The notes: a model not told the origin generated them from the sequence alone. A stretch of 64,000 nucleotides of DNA from Paenibacillus hamazuiensis (GCF_023276405.1 NZ_JALRMO010000001.1:6135001-6199000), one strand, 5' to 3'; counted from the first letter of the stretch, positions 46,945-61,073 are shown. A program made the numbers and translations.

Positions 46945-47322
46945 TTAGAAAAACTTGCGCATGCCCGATTTTTTCTTCCCGTGCCGAACGGATCTTGGCA
47001 CGAGCTTGCCGGCTTCGTCTTCGTTCTCTTCGGCCCCGGCAGCGGGCGTCCCGGGAACCGGTTCCGCCGAGGCTGCGGCCAGTTCATTGGCGGAAAACCG
47101 TTCCATCAGCATGCTCTCCAGCGTTTGCACTCTGGCTTGCAAATCCCGAATTTGCCCCTGCATCGAACAAACCATCCCTATCAGCTCGCTGGACGGCAGG
47201 TCATCGGCGCCGCCTTCGTGTGCCTTCATGGACTCGCCTGCCATCTCATTCAATTGCCTGATCTCATCCGGAGGAAGCAGCGCCTTCAACTCCTCCGGGC
47301 TAATGATATCTTTAGCCGGCAT
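46945..47322 (-). CDS. unknown protein with short coiled coil, 125 residues
   Basis: Starts MPAKDIISPEELKALLPPDE at ATG 47322 with AAAGGAG upstream; the open frame extends further but lacks a site. A predicted coiled coil lies at about residues 55-80 (MQGQIRDLQARVQTLESMLM). The C-terminal part is acidic/Ala-Pro rich and ends in a basic patch (RHGKKKSGMRKFF). Function is unknown. It is followed by a strong terminator. Confidence 0.78.
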   Translation of the reverse strand: MPAKDIISPEELKALLPPDEIRQLNEMAGESMKAHEGGADDLPSSELIGMVCSMQGQIRDLQARVQTLESMLMERFSANELAAASAEPVPGTPAAGAEENEDEAGKLVPRSVRHGKKKSGMRKFF

Positions 47323-47434
47323 GGTACGGGCTCCTTTAATTGAAAAATACGTCGTGCGTATATCTAGTTTCTGCGTTGGCCGGTGCAAAGTCAAGGGAGT
47401 TCGTGTCGAGTAAAATTTATTGGATTTTGTCAAA

Positions 47435-47534
47435 GGGTGTCCCCCCTAAATCCCCCCACCGGGGGGACCCCAGGCTTCCGAAGCCGGCTTTGCTCCGCAA
47501 AGCCCTCAAGGCGCTCGGGCGCCCTGGACCCGCC
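47435..47534. repeat. dispersed GC-rich repeat, copy 2
   Basis: The same block order as at 19975-20042: GGGTGTCC, C-run/G-run around ACC, CCAGG, then GGCGCTCGGGCGCC and CCTGGACCCGCC. This copy carries about 35 additional bases between the two halves, including a GGCTTTGCTCCGCAAAGCC hairpin. It is noncoding. Confidence 0.8.
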
Positions 47535-47568
47535 TGGTATGAGTGGCCGCTCGCTTCTAGGTCGCGTT

Positions 47569-47616
47569 TGTCCGGCATGGATTTATTGCTGTTAGGCAAT
47601 AAATCCATGCCGGACA
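47569..47616. repeat. 21-bp perfect hairpin
   Basis: Arms 47569-47589 and 47596-47616 are exact reverse complements around a 6-base loop. There is no T run. It directly follows the dispersed repeat and precedes the tandem repeat. Confidence 0.88.
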
Positions 47617-47630
47617 CGCTTAACTTTGGT

Positions 47631-47850
47631 GCGGTGCCGGGGGAGTTGCTCCGTTCCTCGCGCCCAGCGATGGTCCCTCACCTTTTGGCTAACGCCAAAT
47701 GGGTGTGGGACTCGCTTTTCTTCGACGCGGTGCCGGGGGAGCTGCTCCGTTCCTCGCGCCCGCGATGGTCCCTCACCTTTTGTCTAGCGCCAAATGGGTG
47801 TGGGACTCGCTTTTCTTCGACGCGGTGCCGGGGGAGCTGCTCCGTTCCTC
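47631..47850. repeat. tandem repeat, 95-96 base unit
   Basis: Units begin with GCGGTGCCGGGGGAG at 47631, 47727 and 47822. Two are complete and the third stops after about 30 bases. Each full unit contains CGCCAAATGGGTGTGGGACT. No ribosome-binding site or protein family is associated. Confidence 0.85.
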
Positions 47851-47906
47851 GGGCGCAATGTGGTAAGGTTAAGTCCAAAAAGTTTCCCCGCTTGTTACCC
47901 CGGTTC

Positions 47907-48097
47907 ATAAAGGAACTACGATGCGCTAAATTGGCCATTTTGCGCGGTTCTCCATGATTAAAGGAACTGAGGTTCGTTATTTGCCTATTTTCCCCGTCTC
48001 TGCACCATATTCTTTCGAATTAACGAACGTCAGTTCCTCTATTTTTGCGGAAGAGACCATTTTTCCTGAGATAACGAACGTCAGTTCCTCTATTTTT
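47907..48097. repeat. four copies of a GGAACT-type short repeat
   Basis: Two forward copies (47907-47930 diverged, 47957-47980) and two inverted copies (48021-48046 and 48072-48097, identical over 26 bases). The core reads TAACGAACGTCAGTTCCT in the inverted orientation. The whole 47.3-48.2 kb gap has no gene I can support. Confidence 0.8.
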
Positions 48098-48137
48098 ATG
48101 AATCGGTGCTCACAAGGTAATTTGCCGAGTTACGTAC

Positions 48138-48169
48138 AAAGAAAAAAGGGCTTTTCGCCCTTTTTCTTT
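48138..48169 (-). terminator. terminator of gltBD operon
   Basis: AAAGAAAAAAGGGC pairs with GCCCTTTTTCTTT around TTTTC. On the minus strand the stem ends in a T-rich arm. It is 27 bases beyond the gltD stop. Confidence 0.8.
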
Positions 48170-48195
48170 GGTCCTATATCCCCGGGAGCTTCACC

Positions 48196-49680
48196 TTACG
48201 GCAAATTGGTCGAGCCCATCAAATAGCGGTCCACCTCGCGGGCGGCGCCGCGGCCTTCGTTGATCGCCCACACGACGAGGCTTTGTCCGCGCCGCATATC
48301 GCCGGCGGAGAAGACGCCTTCGACATTGGTGGCGAATTTGCCGTATTCGGCCTTCGCGTTCGTCCGCTCATCCTTCTCGACGCCGAGCTGGTCGAGCACG
48401 GTGTTTTCCGGGCCGAGGAAGCCCATTGCGAGCAGCACGAGCTGAGCCGGATACACCTTCTCGCTGCCTGGCACCTCGACCGGGACAAAACGGCCTTGGT
48501 CGTCCTTTTTCCACTCGATCAGGACGGTGTGCAGCTCCTTCACGTGTCCGTTTTCGTCGCCGACGAATTTCTTCGTGTTGATCAAGTAGCGGCGCGGATC
48601 TTCGCCCTGCAGGGCTGCGGCCTCCTCCTGGCCGTAGTCCATCTTGTACACGCGCGGCCATTCCGGCCAAGGGTTGTTCGGCTGGCGCGTGTCGGCCGGA
48701 CGAGGCATGATCTCGAACTGCGTTACGCTTTTGCATTTGTGACGGATCGACGTACCGACGCAGTCCGTGCCGGTATCGCCGCCGCCGATGACGATCACGT
48801 CTTTGCCTTCCGCGGAAATGTAGCTGCCGTCCTGATGCTCGGAATCGAGCAGGCTTTTCGTATTTTTCGCCAGGAACTCCATCGCCAGATGGATGCCCTT
48901 CAGCTCGCGACCTTCGATGTTCAGATCGCGGCCTTTTGTCGCGCCGCCGCACAGGACGATCGCGTCGAACTCCTCTTTCAGCTGCGAAGCCGGGATGTCC
49001 TTGCCGATCTCGGTGCCGGTGACGAACTTGACGCCCTCTTCGGCCATCAAATCCACGCGGCGCTGGACGTATTTCTTGTCGAGCTTCATGTTCGGAATGC
49101 CGTACATAAGCAGCCCGCCTACGCGGTCCGCCCGCTCGAATACGGTGACGGAGTGGCCGGCTTTGTTCAGTTGGTCGGCGCAGGCGAGACCCGAAGGTCC
49201 GGAGCCGACGACGGCCACCTTTTTCCCGGTGCGCGTCTTCGGCGGATTCGGCACGACCCAGCCTTCGGCGAACCCTTTGTCGATAATCGATTTTTCGATG
49301 TTTTTGATTGTAACCGGAGAGCCGTTCAGGCCGACGGTGCAGGAGCCCTCGCAGGGAGCCGGACAGACGCGGCCGGTAAACTCCGGAAAGTTGTTCGTCT
49401 TATGCAAACGGTCGAGTGCTTCGCGCCATTGGCCGCGGTATACCAGATCGTTCCACTCGGGGATCAGATTGTTGACCGGACAGCCGGAAGCCATGCCGCT
49501 GATCAGCTTGCCGGTGTGGCAAAAAGGGATGCCGCAGTCCATGCAGCGGGCGCCTTGCGTTTGCAGCTTGTCGTCGGGGAGCGGCACGGCGAACTCCTTC
49601 CAATGCGAGATACGCATCAGGGGGGCGGCTTCCGTCGGGACTTCGCGCTCATATTCCATAAAACCTGTCGGTTTTCCCAT
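48196..49680 (-). CDS. gltD: glutamate synthase (NADPH) small subunit
   Basis: The FAD- and Fe-S-containing subunit that passes electrons from NADPH to the large subunit. The 494-residue protein has the N-terminal cysteine cluster ([26 protein letters not shown]), an FAD-binding [20 protein letters not shown], an NADPH-binding [18 protein letters not shown], and the C-terminal [31 protein letters not shown]. It is 38 bases after gltB. Confidence 0.97.
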   Translation of the reverse strand: MGKPTGFMEYEREVPTEAAPLMRISHWKEFAVPLPDDKLQTQGARCMDCGIPFCHTGKLISGMASGCPVNNLIPEWNDLVYRGQWREALDRLHKTNNFPEFTGRVCPAPCEGSCTVGLNGSPVTIKNIEKSIIDKGFAEGWVVPNPPKTRTGKKVAVVGSGPSGLACADQLNKAGHSVTVFERADRVGGLLMYGIPNMKLDKKYVQRRVDLMAEEGVKFVTGTEIGKDIPASQLKEEFDAIVLCGGATKGRDLNIEGRELKGIHLAMEFLAKNTKSLLDSEHQDGSYISAEGKDVIVIGGGDTGTDCVGTSIRHKCKSVTQFEIMPRPADTRQPNNPWPEWPRVYKMDYGQEEAAALQGEDPRRYLINTKKFVGDENGHVKELHTVLIEWKKDDQGRFVPVEVPGSEKVYPAQLVLLAMGFLGPENTVLDQLGVEKDERTNAKAEYGKFATNVEGVFSAGDMRRGQSLVVWAINEGRGAAREVDRYLMGSTNLP

Positions 49681-49718
49681 TGTGCTAATCCTCCATCATC
49701 GTATGGTTCTCGTCAGAT

Positions 49719-54305
<4,587 letters not shown>

Positions 54306-54353
54306 GATGTGCAACCTTTCCTTCCCTATTTTTGCGTTGCGCCTTCATTAAAG

Positions 54354-54452
54354 AGCGGTGAAAATGCCCGCCGCATGTTCCGGACCGTGCCTCCCGGCCG
54401 CTTGCGACTCTAAAGACACGACGGAAGGTCGCTTCGTTCTTTTTTCACCGCT
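54354..54452 (-). promoter_or_regulatory. candidate structured leader of gltB
   Basis: An 11-base perfect pairing, AGCGGTGAAAA (54354-54364) with TTTTCACCGCT (54442-54452), encloses about 77 bases. Inside are further possible stems (GCGAC/GTCGC, GGCCG/CGGTCC). It is about 50 bases before the gltB start. I see no T-box core or other riboswitch I know. Structure is read by eye only. Confidence 0.45.
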
Positions 54453-54702
54453 CCCTTAAAACGCATCCGTGCTTTACGGATTCGCAGTATTAAAATCGGG
54501 GTTCGCACGGGAGCGCCATCCAGCCAAAAATGCGGTTTTACAGTAAAATTCAGGAATCTATCAGAGTTATGATTATATTAACACTAGAAAATCGTTAAGG
54601 CAATTTAAAAAAATCAGATTTTTCTAAAAAACACAGGTGATTTAGCGCTCAGAATCCAGTAAAATATGTGAAGAACGAGCATATGGAAGGAACTAGAAAT
54701 CG

Positions 54703-55539
54703 ATGAAATCCAGTGACCCTTTTGCCCCATTGTCCAGAACTTACCCCCATAAATCTATGACGGTACAGCAGCAAATTATGACGAATCTTTTCCAGTTCGG
54801 CCACATCGGCGTCGCGCTGCTTTCCTTGAGCGGGCATTTTCTGCGCGCCAACCCGGCTTATTGCGATATGGTCGGTTATTCGGAATACGAGCTGCTCGGC
54901 AAAGATATTTTGTCGATCACCCATCCGGGCGATCTGCTGCCCAGCCTCAGCCTGTCGAGCCAACTGATTGAGGGGAGCATACCCAGCTATATAATCGAGA
55001 AAAGATATGTCCACCGGGACGGCCGCACCGTCTGGGTCCGCAAAACCGGCACCTTGCTTCGCGAACGTTTGAAGCCTGCGCATATGCTTATACAAGTCGA
55101 GGACATCTCCGCCGAGAAACGGCTGGAGCAGTGGATGATGACGGCCAACAAGAAGCTGAAAAACGTATACGAAAGCATTTCCGACGCCTACGTGACGGTC
55201 GATCGCGAGGCAAAGTTCGTTTATGTGAACAAAGCGGCGGAAAAGCTGTTCGGCAGAAGAAGGGACGATCTGCTCGGGCAGTGCCTGTGGGGGTTGTTTC
55301 CGGAAGCGGCCGACAGCCCGTTTTTGCAGCAGATGCAAGCGGCTTTGGAGGAAATGAACCCGCTGCAGGTGCAGGCGTATTCCCCGGACTGCCGGCTTTG
55401 GCTCGATGTCCGGATCAGTCCTTCGAAAGAGGAAACCGGCATTTTTTTCCGCGACATCACCTCTCATATCGACTTGGAAAAAATGTACCGCGAAGCGAAG
55501 GAGCAGCTCGATTCCCATGCCCGAATCGAGACGAATTGA
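54703..55539 (+). CDS. PAS-domain protein without output domain
   Basis: A 278-residue cytoplasmic protein with two PAS domains, about residues 28-140 (HIGVALLSLSGHFLRANPAY, then MVGYSEYELLGKDIL) and 155-265 (SISDAYVTVDREAKFVYVNK, then AAEKLFGRRRDDLLG). A PAC-like YVHRDGRTVWVRKTGTLL lies between. No histidine kinase, GGDEF or DNA-binding domain follows; the frame ends at 55539 and the next gene is unrelated. It may be a stand-alone sensor, or a fragment of a kinase. RBS GGAAGGA. Confidence 0.87.
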   Translation: MKSSDPFAPLSRTYPHKSMTVQQQIMTNLFQFGHIGVALLSLSGHFLRANPAYCDMVGYSEYELLGKDILSITHPGDLLPSLSLSSQLIEGSIPSYIIEKRYVHRDGRTVWVRKTGTLLRERLKPAHMLIQVEDISAEKRLEQWMMTANKKLKNVYESISDAYVTVDREAKFVYVNKAAEKLFGRRRDDLLGQCLWGLFPEAADSPFLQQMQAALEEMNPLQVQAYSPDCRLWLDVRISPSKEETGIFFRDITSHIDLEKMYREAKEQLDSHARIETN

Positions 55540-55625
55540 AATGACCCCACGTGGGCCCAAAGACCGTTGCAGCCTCCCTACAGCGTATGATAAGATTTAC
55601 ATCTTGGTATGGAGGATGCACGAAA

Positions 55626-56606
55626 ATGACGATACATTATTGTATGGGGACGGGCCGCTTGTTTGAACCGCTGTACCGCCTGGAAACGCAGCCGCATCCG
55701 CTCGAAGCGGAGCTGCTTGCAACGCCGGCGCTGCGCCGCCTCAAGCTATTGCACCATTACGGCGCCGGTTCGCTATGCACGCCGGTCGTCCATTCCAGGC
55801 TCGAGCATACGATGGGCGTATGGGCGTTAACCGCCCATTTTTTTCCGCGCGATCTCGAGCTTCGCCTTGCGGCACTGCTGCACGATGCCGGGCATTTGCC
55901 GTTTTCCCATGCGGTGGAAAAACCGCTCGGCGTGAGCCATCACGCTTTGACGGAGGCAATCATTGCAGAGGGCGAGGTAGCCCGGCTGCTGCGCAAATAC
56001 GGCTTCCGCCCGGAACGGATCATCGATTTGCTCGGGCAGGATACGCCGCTGACCAGCCGAACAACGCAGCTCGGTTTGGACCATATGGACAGCTTTCTGC
56101 GCGATACCGAGGCCGCCGGGCTGAGCCGGATGGCTCCTGCGGACATCGTCCGGCGTGCCCGGATCCATGGGTGCGGCGTAAGTACGGACGAGCCGGCGGC
56201 GCTGGCGCTGATGGACGCCATCCTCGCCGATCACCGTTTGTTTTTGAGCCCTCTCCTGCTGGCCATGGACGCTTTTCTGGCGGAAGCGGCGCTCGCCCAT
56301 GCACAGGCGGTCCCCGATTTCGCATCGGCCATTTCCGCCATGACGGACTACGAGCTGCTCGCCGCTTTGGAATCGAGTCCCGTCCAGGCCGCCCGCGACA
56401 AATTTCGAGTTCTTGTCCGGCAGCCGCACCGCATTCGCACGAGCGGCGTCCCTTTTGACGGAAGCTTCCGGGTGGAGGTGCGCAAAGTATACGACAAACT
56501 GCCGTGGATCGACGGCAAGCCCGCCGGGGAATCGACCCCCAGGGCGACGGAGATGCTGGCCCAGCTTCACAAGCTCGTTACCGCCTATCATATAGGCTTG
56601 AACTGA
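55626..56606 (+). CDS. HD-domain phosphohydrolase (dGTPase-like superfamily)
   Basis: A 326-residue protein with the HD metal-binding set: HSRLEHTMGVW, LAALLHDAGHLPFSHAVE, LDHMDSFLRD. RLKLLHHYGAG before the first His matches the family. The substrate is unknown; relatives hydrolyse dNTPs or other nucleotides. ATG 55626 (MTIHYCMGTGRLFEPLYRLE) follows GGAGGATG. The open frame reaches further upstream, but without signals. Thymidine kinase follows 32 bases downstream. Confidence 0.88.
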   Translation: MTIHYCMGTGRLFEPLYRLETQPHPLEAELLATPALRRLKLLHHYGAGSLCTPVVHSRLEHTMGVWALTAHFFPRDLELRLAALLHDAGHLPFSHAVEKPLGVSHHALTEAIIAEGEVARLLRKYGFRPERIIDLLGQDTPLTSRTTQLGLDHMDSFLRDTEAAGLSRMAPADIVRRARIHGCGVSTDEPAALALMDAILADHRLFLSPLLLAMDAFLAEAALAHAQAVPDFASAISAMTDYELLAALESSPVQAARDKFRVLVRQPHRIRTSGVPFDGSFRVEVRKVYDKLPWIDGKPAGESTPRATEMLAQLHKLVTAYHIGLN

Positions 56607-56638
56607 CACGATCATCATCAGAGAGGACGGTCTGCCCC

Positions 56639-57217
56639 GTGGCACAACTTTATTTTCGATACGGCACGATGAACAGCGGCAAATCGATCGACGTGCTCAA
56701 GGTCGCCCACAATTACGAGGAGCAAGGCAAAAAGGTGATGCTGTTCACCCCGGTCGTCAACGACCGCGATGGCATCGGCAAGGTCGCTTCCCGCATCGGC
56801 ATGCAGAAGGAAGGGATTATCGTAGGCCCCGATACCGATATGGTGAAGCTGGCGGCGGAGGAGAAGCCGAACTGCATTTTGGTGGACGAGGCGCAATTTT
56901 TAACGAAGGACCAGGTGCTGCAGCTGACGGAGATTGTGGACGAGCAGGGCATTCCGGTCATCGCCTACGGCCTTAGGGCCGACTTCCTCGGCAAGCTGTT
57001 CGAAGGAAGCTACCATTTGCTCGCGCTCGCCGATAAAATAGAAGAAATCAAGACGGTATGCTGGTACTGCGATAAAAAGGCGACGATGAATATGCGCTGC
57101 AAGGACAACGTGCCCGTCTTCGAAGGCCAGCAGATCCAGATCGGCGGCAACGAAAGTTATATTCCGGTTTGCCGGAAATGCTACTCATTAAAAAAGAAAC
57201 AAGCACATAATCTGTAA
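56639..57217 (+). CDS. tdk: thymidine kinase
   Basis: Salvages thymidine to dTMP. It has 192 residues from GTG 56639 (RBS GAGAGGA). Walker A is GTMNSGKSIDVL, followed by CILVDEAQFL, AYGLRADFLGKLFEGS and a zinc site (CWYCDKKA with CRKC near the end). The start matches the family (AQLYFRYGTMNSGKS), so the longer upstream frame is discarded. Confidence 0.97.
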   Translation: MAQLYFRYGTMNSGKSIDVLKVAHNYEEQGKKVMLFTPVVNDRDGIGKVASRIGMQKEGIIVGPDTDMVKLAAEEKPNCILVDEAQFLTKDQVLQLTEIVDEQGIPVIAYGLRADFLGKLFEGSYHLLALADKIEEIKTVCWYCDKKATMNMRCKDNVPVFEGQQIQIGGNESYIPVCRKCYSLKKKQAHNL

Positions 57218-57371
57218 CAGGATGTCCGCCAGGGGACGGGGCCGCAGAGCAATGCGGGTTTCGTCCTCTATTTGCGTTTTGGGCCGGGTATCGTTACGAA
57301 AACCCGTTCACCGGCCCGGCTTGCCCTACATAAAATGGGAATAAACAAGCCGAATCCGGGAGGCGGGTTTT

Positions 57372-57848
57372 ATGAAAAAGCTTCGCCGCACGCTGCGCAT
57401 CGCCGCAGTTCTCTATCTGCTTGCCTGGTTTATGGGCGGCTTTTGGTTCATCGCCGTGCTGAAAAGCGATACGCTCCACCGCTTGGCCGGCATTGACGTG
57501 GACAAAATGAAGGATTACCTGTATTACGCGCTGGCCGGGGCGATCGGCGGCACCTTGTACGCGCTGCGAATATTGCATGAGTTTTATTACAGAATCAACG
57601 TCCGGTGGCTGATCTGGTATTTGCTGCGTCCGTTTCTTTGCGCGGGAACCGCCGTCATGACGATCGTCTTGTTTCAGAGCGGCATCCTGCTGCTGCAGGT
57701 CGGGGACACGGCAAGCGCGAAAATCGGAGTCGCTTTTCTCGTCGGCTATGGCTTCGGCAAATGCATGGATAAGCTGAAAACGCTGACCGAAGTGCTGTTT
57801 AACGGCAAATCGGACCCGCCGCAGGGAGGCAAAGAAAACGCGAAATAG
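57372..57848 (+). CDS. small membrane protein of unknown function
   Basis: A 158-residue protein with four hydrophobic segments (AAVLYLLAWFMGGFWFIAVL, YYALAGAIGGTLYALRILH, WYLLRPFLCAGTAVMTIVLF, GVAFLVGYGFGKCMDKL) and a polar tail. RBS GGGAGGCGGG before ATG 57372. I recognise no family. It is convergent with the second SgrR-like gene, 7 bases apart. Confidence 0.78.
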   Translation: MKKLRRTLRIAAVLYLLAWFMGGFWFIAVLKSDTLHRLAGIDVDKMKDYLYYALAGAIGGTLYALRILHEFYYRINVRWLIWYLLRPFLCAGTAVMTIVLFQSGILLLQVGDTASAKIGVAFLVGYGFGKCMDKLKTLTEVLFNGKSDPPQGGKENAK

Positions 57849-57855
57849 CGGCGGC

Positions 57856-59655
57856 TTATGTCGAAGCAAACCACAGGTTTTTGTAGTTGCTCCATCCGAA
57901 GGAGCTGATCGATGCGCCTCTCAGCTGCTGCGGGTAGTTCATATGCTGCAGCCGGCGGTATAAAAACAAAATCTCCCCCGAAGCGGCCAACTCCCTCTCC
58001 AGCGAATGCCATAGCTCCAGCCGCAGGGAACGTTCCGCCGCTGCGCGAATCCGTTCCAGCCGAGCCGTCCATTGGCCCGCAAGCTCCGGGGACATATGGC
58101 GGCGAACCGGACTGTCCGGGTTGCCCAGCTGAAAAAAATAAGTCCACTCCTCATCTTCGTCGACCGCCTGCTCCAGAAGCAGCATGTCCGCCGCATCGAT
58201 CGTCTCCGGACGAAGCAGCTCGTCATACGGGACAAGCACGACCTCGAGGTCGACCGCGACGGCCCTAAGCGCTTCCCGAAGCCAGGCCGACTCCCGCTCG
58301 TTGCCGGCACCCTCGTAAGTATACAGCGACAGCCGGACAGGCTTGTCCCAGGCCGGACTTGTCATTTCCGGCTCCTCCGCCCACGATGGCCGGCGAGGGC
58401 CAGGCTCCATGTCGAGCACAAAACCGCTCGCTTCCTCGCTGCGATTTCCCCCAAGCTCCCCGATCATCCGTCTGCGGTCAATCGCCGCCCCGATCCTCCT
58501 GCGGACGCGCCGGTCAGCCAGCGGTCCACCCTTGGCCGCGTTCAGCGTCATCCACTTGCAGCCGCGGTCCAGCAGCGATTCCCGCTTCCACTCCTTGCCA
58601 CCCTGTCCGGCGTAAGGGTAATGCTGGAAGTTCACGCCGAACGGCCCCTCTTCGGCTTCCGGAGCCGTTTTCTCGTAAAGCGATGGGAGAAACCACATTT
58701 CGACCCGGTCCAAATGAGGACGCCGCCGGTAATACGGCGCGAACGCCTCCAGCGCCAGGATGACGTCGTCATGGCGCGCAAGGCGGAACGGCCCGGCGCC
58801 GGGAGGCGTCCGCAGAGCGCTGTCCCAATCGCAGGGCACGATCGACGACGCCGTCGAGCCTAGCAGCGCCGGCAGCCGGTGATCCGGCGCGGCGAGCCGC
58901 AGCTCGACTTCGTAGTCGTGGCGGATGCGGACGTCGCGAATCGCCGCAAACAGCGGCCGGTAAGGCGAATCGTCGGCAGCCTGCAGGCGTCTGATCGTCG
59001 CCGCGACATCCCGCGCCGTCATCCCCGAGCCATGATGAAATAAGACGTGCTTCTGCAGGTAAAACACCCAGCAGGTTCCGTCGCGGCCGCACTCCCAGTG
59101 ATGGGCTAGCGCCGGCTTGTATTCGCCCTTGGCCCGGTCGAATTCGACCAACGTATCGAACAGCTGTCGCACCATGTGCAGTTCCGTCCGGCGCGTCACA
59201 TAGGCGGGATCGAGGCGGCCGAGCAGCCGGTACGTGGAAAATCGCAGCGTTTCCACCCGCCCCGCCGCCGGCGTATGTTCGACGCGGTAGCCGAGCGACC
59301 CGGCCAGCTCGCGGATGAGCGGCTCCACCGCGGAAGCGCCGATCCGGCCGCTTTTGATCAGCTCGAGCGCCTCCCGTTCCTTCCCGAGCGAGAGCCACAT
59401 CCTGGCTTGCTGCGCCAGCAGCTGCTCCGGGCTCGTCAGAAACGCAAGCCGCGATCCGTTTCCTCTTCCGCGGCCGGGGCGCCAGCCGATCCAGCCGGAG
59501 TCCGCCATCGCTTTGACTATCAGCTTGACGTTGCGCTCCGTGCAGCAAAGCAGCTGTGCCAGCCGTTCGACCGTGACCGGCACCTCCTCCGCATGACGCT
59601 CCGTTTCTCGCATGAGCGCCTTGTACAGCGTTTCAAAGTGCTCCTCCATACGCAA
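57856..59655 (-). CDS. SgrR-like regulator: HTH plus solute-binding domain (copy 2)
   Basis: A 599-residue protein with the same layout as copy 1. It has an N-terminal HTH (VERLAQLLCCTERNVKLIVK, MADSGWIGWRPGRGRGNGSR) and a family-5 binding-protein-like remainder (HMVRQLFDTLVEFDRAKGEY, WVFYLQKHVLFHHGSGMTAR), ending SFGWSNYKNLWF like the other copy. There is no signal peptide. TTG 59655 has GGGGGGAGGG upstream. It is divergent from an MFS transporter, and SgrR regulators often control a linked sugar efflux transporter, so that transporter is its likely target. Confidence 0.9.
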   Translation of the reverse strand: MRMEEHFETLYKALMRETERHAEEVPVTVERLAQLLCCTERNVKLIVKAMADSGWIGWRPGRGRGNGSRLAFLTSPEQLLAQQARMWLSLGKEREALELIKSGRIGASAVEPLIRELAGSLGYRVEHTPAAGRVETLRFSTYRLLGRLDPAYVTRRTELHMVRQLFDTLVEFDRAKGEYKPALAHHWECGRDGTCWVFYLQKHVLFHHGSGMTARDVAATIRRLQAADDSPYRPLFAAIRDVRIRHDYEVELRLAAPDHRLPALLGSTASSIVPCDWDSALRTPPGAGPFRLARHDDVILALEAFAPYYRRRPHLDRVEMWFLPSLYEKTAPEAEEGPFGVNFQHYPYAGQGGKEWKRESLLDRGCKWMTLNAAKGGPLADRRVRRRIGAAIDRRRMIGELGGNRSEEASGFVLDMEPGPRRPSWAEEPEMTSPAWDKPVRLSLYTYEGAGNERESAWLREALRAVAVDLEVVLVPYDELLRPETIDAADMLLLEQAVDEDEEWTYFFQLGNPDSPVRRHMSPELAGQWTARLERIRAAAERSLRLELWHSLERELAASGEILFLYRRLQHMNYPQQLRGASISSFGWSNYKNLWFAST

Positions 59656-59847
59656 GCCTGGTTCCCTCCCCCCCCGTTCTGAATTACTTCTTATGAAAAG
59701 CTCTGATCGAAGTCTCTTCGAACATGCCAGGTTTCGATTTTAAAAAAGGTGAAATTTGTTTGCGTTTATTTTACACTTTTTATTCCCCTTTTTCCAAGTA
59801 AAATACAGTTATTGTTAACGGATAACGAACGGGAAAGGAGCTTCTTC

Positions 59848-61071
59848 ATGCGCTCGTCCGGCAAAACATCCGTCGTCATCATCGCCGTCGTCACCGCCAT
59901 CTGCCTGCTCGGCGATTCGATGCTGTACATCGTGCTGCCCGTCTACTGGGAACAATTCGGGCTGGATTCGCTGTGGCAGGTCGGCGTGCTGCTGTCCGCC
60001 AACCGGTTTGCGCGGCTGCCGCTCGGCCCGCTCGTCGGCTGGCTGTACCACCGCATCACGAAGCGCAGCGGCGTGCTGCTTGCGGTGATCATCGCGCTCG
60101 TCACGACTTGGTCGTACGGATTTTGGCACGGCTTCTGGCCACTCCTGCTGATGCGGGTGCTGTGGGGAGTCGCATGGTCCATGCTGCGGCTCGGCGGTTA
60201 TTTGACGGTGCTGGACGCTTCCGGGGAAAACAACCGCGGCCAACTGCTCGGTACGTACAACGGACTTTGGGGTATCGGCAGCCTGGTCGGCATGCTTGCG
60301 GGAGGCCTGCTTGCCGATACCGTCGGCATTCCGGCCATGTGCGCCGCATTAAGCGTACTGACGGCAGCGGGAATTCCTTTCGTGTTCAAATACGTTCCCC
60401 CTGTTATAGCGGCCGTCCCGGCCAACCCCCGGGAAGGAGACGTTCCCGCTCTACCGTTTTGGAAGCAGCGGGGGCCTCTGTTCGTGCTGCTGACCGGCCT
60501 GCTCATCTCGACCGTCTACTTCGGCATATACACCTCCACGCTGAGCAAAATGGTCGCGGAGCACCTGCCCTCCGGTGCGCAGCTCGCCGGCATCGCGGTC
60601 GGCGCGGCGACGCTGACCGGCATCGTCCAGGCGGTCCGCTGGGCGTGGTCGCCGTTTTTATCTCCGTGGATCGGGAGGCTCTCCGACGGCCGACTTGGCC
60701 GGAGAGCGGTGTTTGCCGGCGCGCTGCTCGGAACAGCGTTCGTCTTCGCCTCACTATCGCTCCCCGCGCCGTTCTGGCTGTGGATGGTGCTGCTGATGGT
60801 CACTCAGCTCGGCAACACAGCCGTCGTTACGCTTATGGATGCGCTCGCTTCCGACGAGGCATCCAAAACGTCCAAGGTCGCGTTTATGACCGTCTATACG
60901 ACCGCCGTCGATCTCGGCTCCGCGATCGGGCCGTTCGCCGGTTATTTGGCGGCCGGTACGCTCGGCTTATCCGGACTGTACGCGCTGTCCGGAGCGCTGC
61001 TGGCCGCCCTCGCCTTATGGTGGGCGGCGGACCGCAGAAGCTCCGCCCATTTCATTTCGAAAGGAGAATAG
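59848..61071 (+). CDS. major facilitator superfamily transporter
   Basis: A 407-residue protein with 12 predicted membrane segments. The loop 2-3 motif reads GPLVGWLYHRITKRSG (variant of G-x-L-a-D-r-x-g-r-r), with a matching GRLSDGRLGRRAVFAG in the second half. Substrate is unknown. ATG 59848 follows AAAGGAG; the 33-codon upstream extension overlaps the promoter region. It is divergent from the SgrR-like gene, whose E. coli counterpart adjoins the SetA-type sugar exporter. It is followed by an HD-domain gene three bases on. Confidence 0.88.
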   Translation: MRSSGKTSVVIIAVVTAICLLGDSMLYIVLPVYWEQFGLDSLWQVGVLLSANRFARLPLGPLVGWLYHRITKRSGVLLAVIIALVTTWSYGFWHGFWPLLLMRVLWGVAWSMLRLGGYLTVLDASGENNRGQLLGTYNGLWGIGSLVGMLAGGLLADTVGIPAMCAALSVLTAAGIPFVFKYVPPVIAAVPANPREGDVPALPFWKQRGPLFVLLTGLLISTVYFGIYTSTLSKMVAEHLPSGAQLAGIAVGAATLTGIVQAVRWAWSPFLSPWIGRLSDGRLGRRAVFAGALLGTAFVFASLSLPAPFWLWMVLLMVTQLGNTAVVTLMDALASDEASKTSKVAFMTVYTTAVDLGSAIGPFAGYLAAGTLGLSGLYALSGALLAALALWWAADRRSSAHFISKGE

Positions 61072-61073
61072 TC

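Noticed and set aside
47631..47850. CRISPR-like or coding tandem repeat
   Set aside because: Only 2.3 units of about 95 bases with no spacer/repeat alternation and no ribosome-binding site. Open frames across it do not resemble a protein.
54354..54452. T-box or known glutamine riboswitch before gltB
   Set aside because: The GGTGGNACCGCG core is absent and no conserved motif of a known riboswitch class could be seen, so it is left as an unassigned structure.
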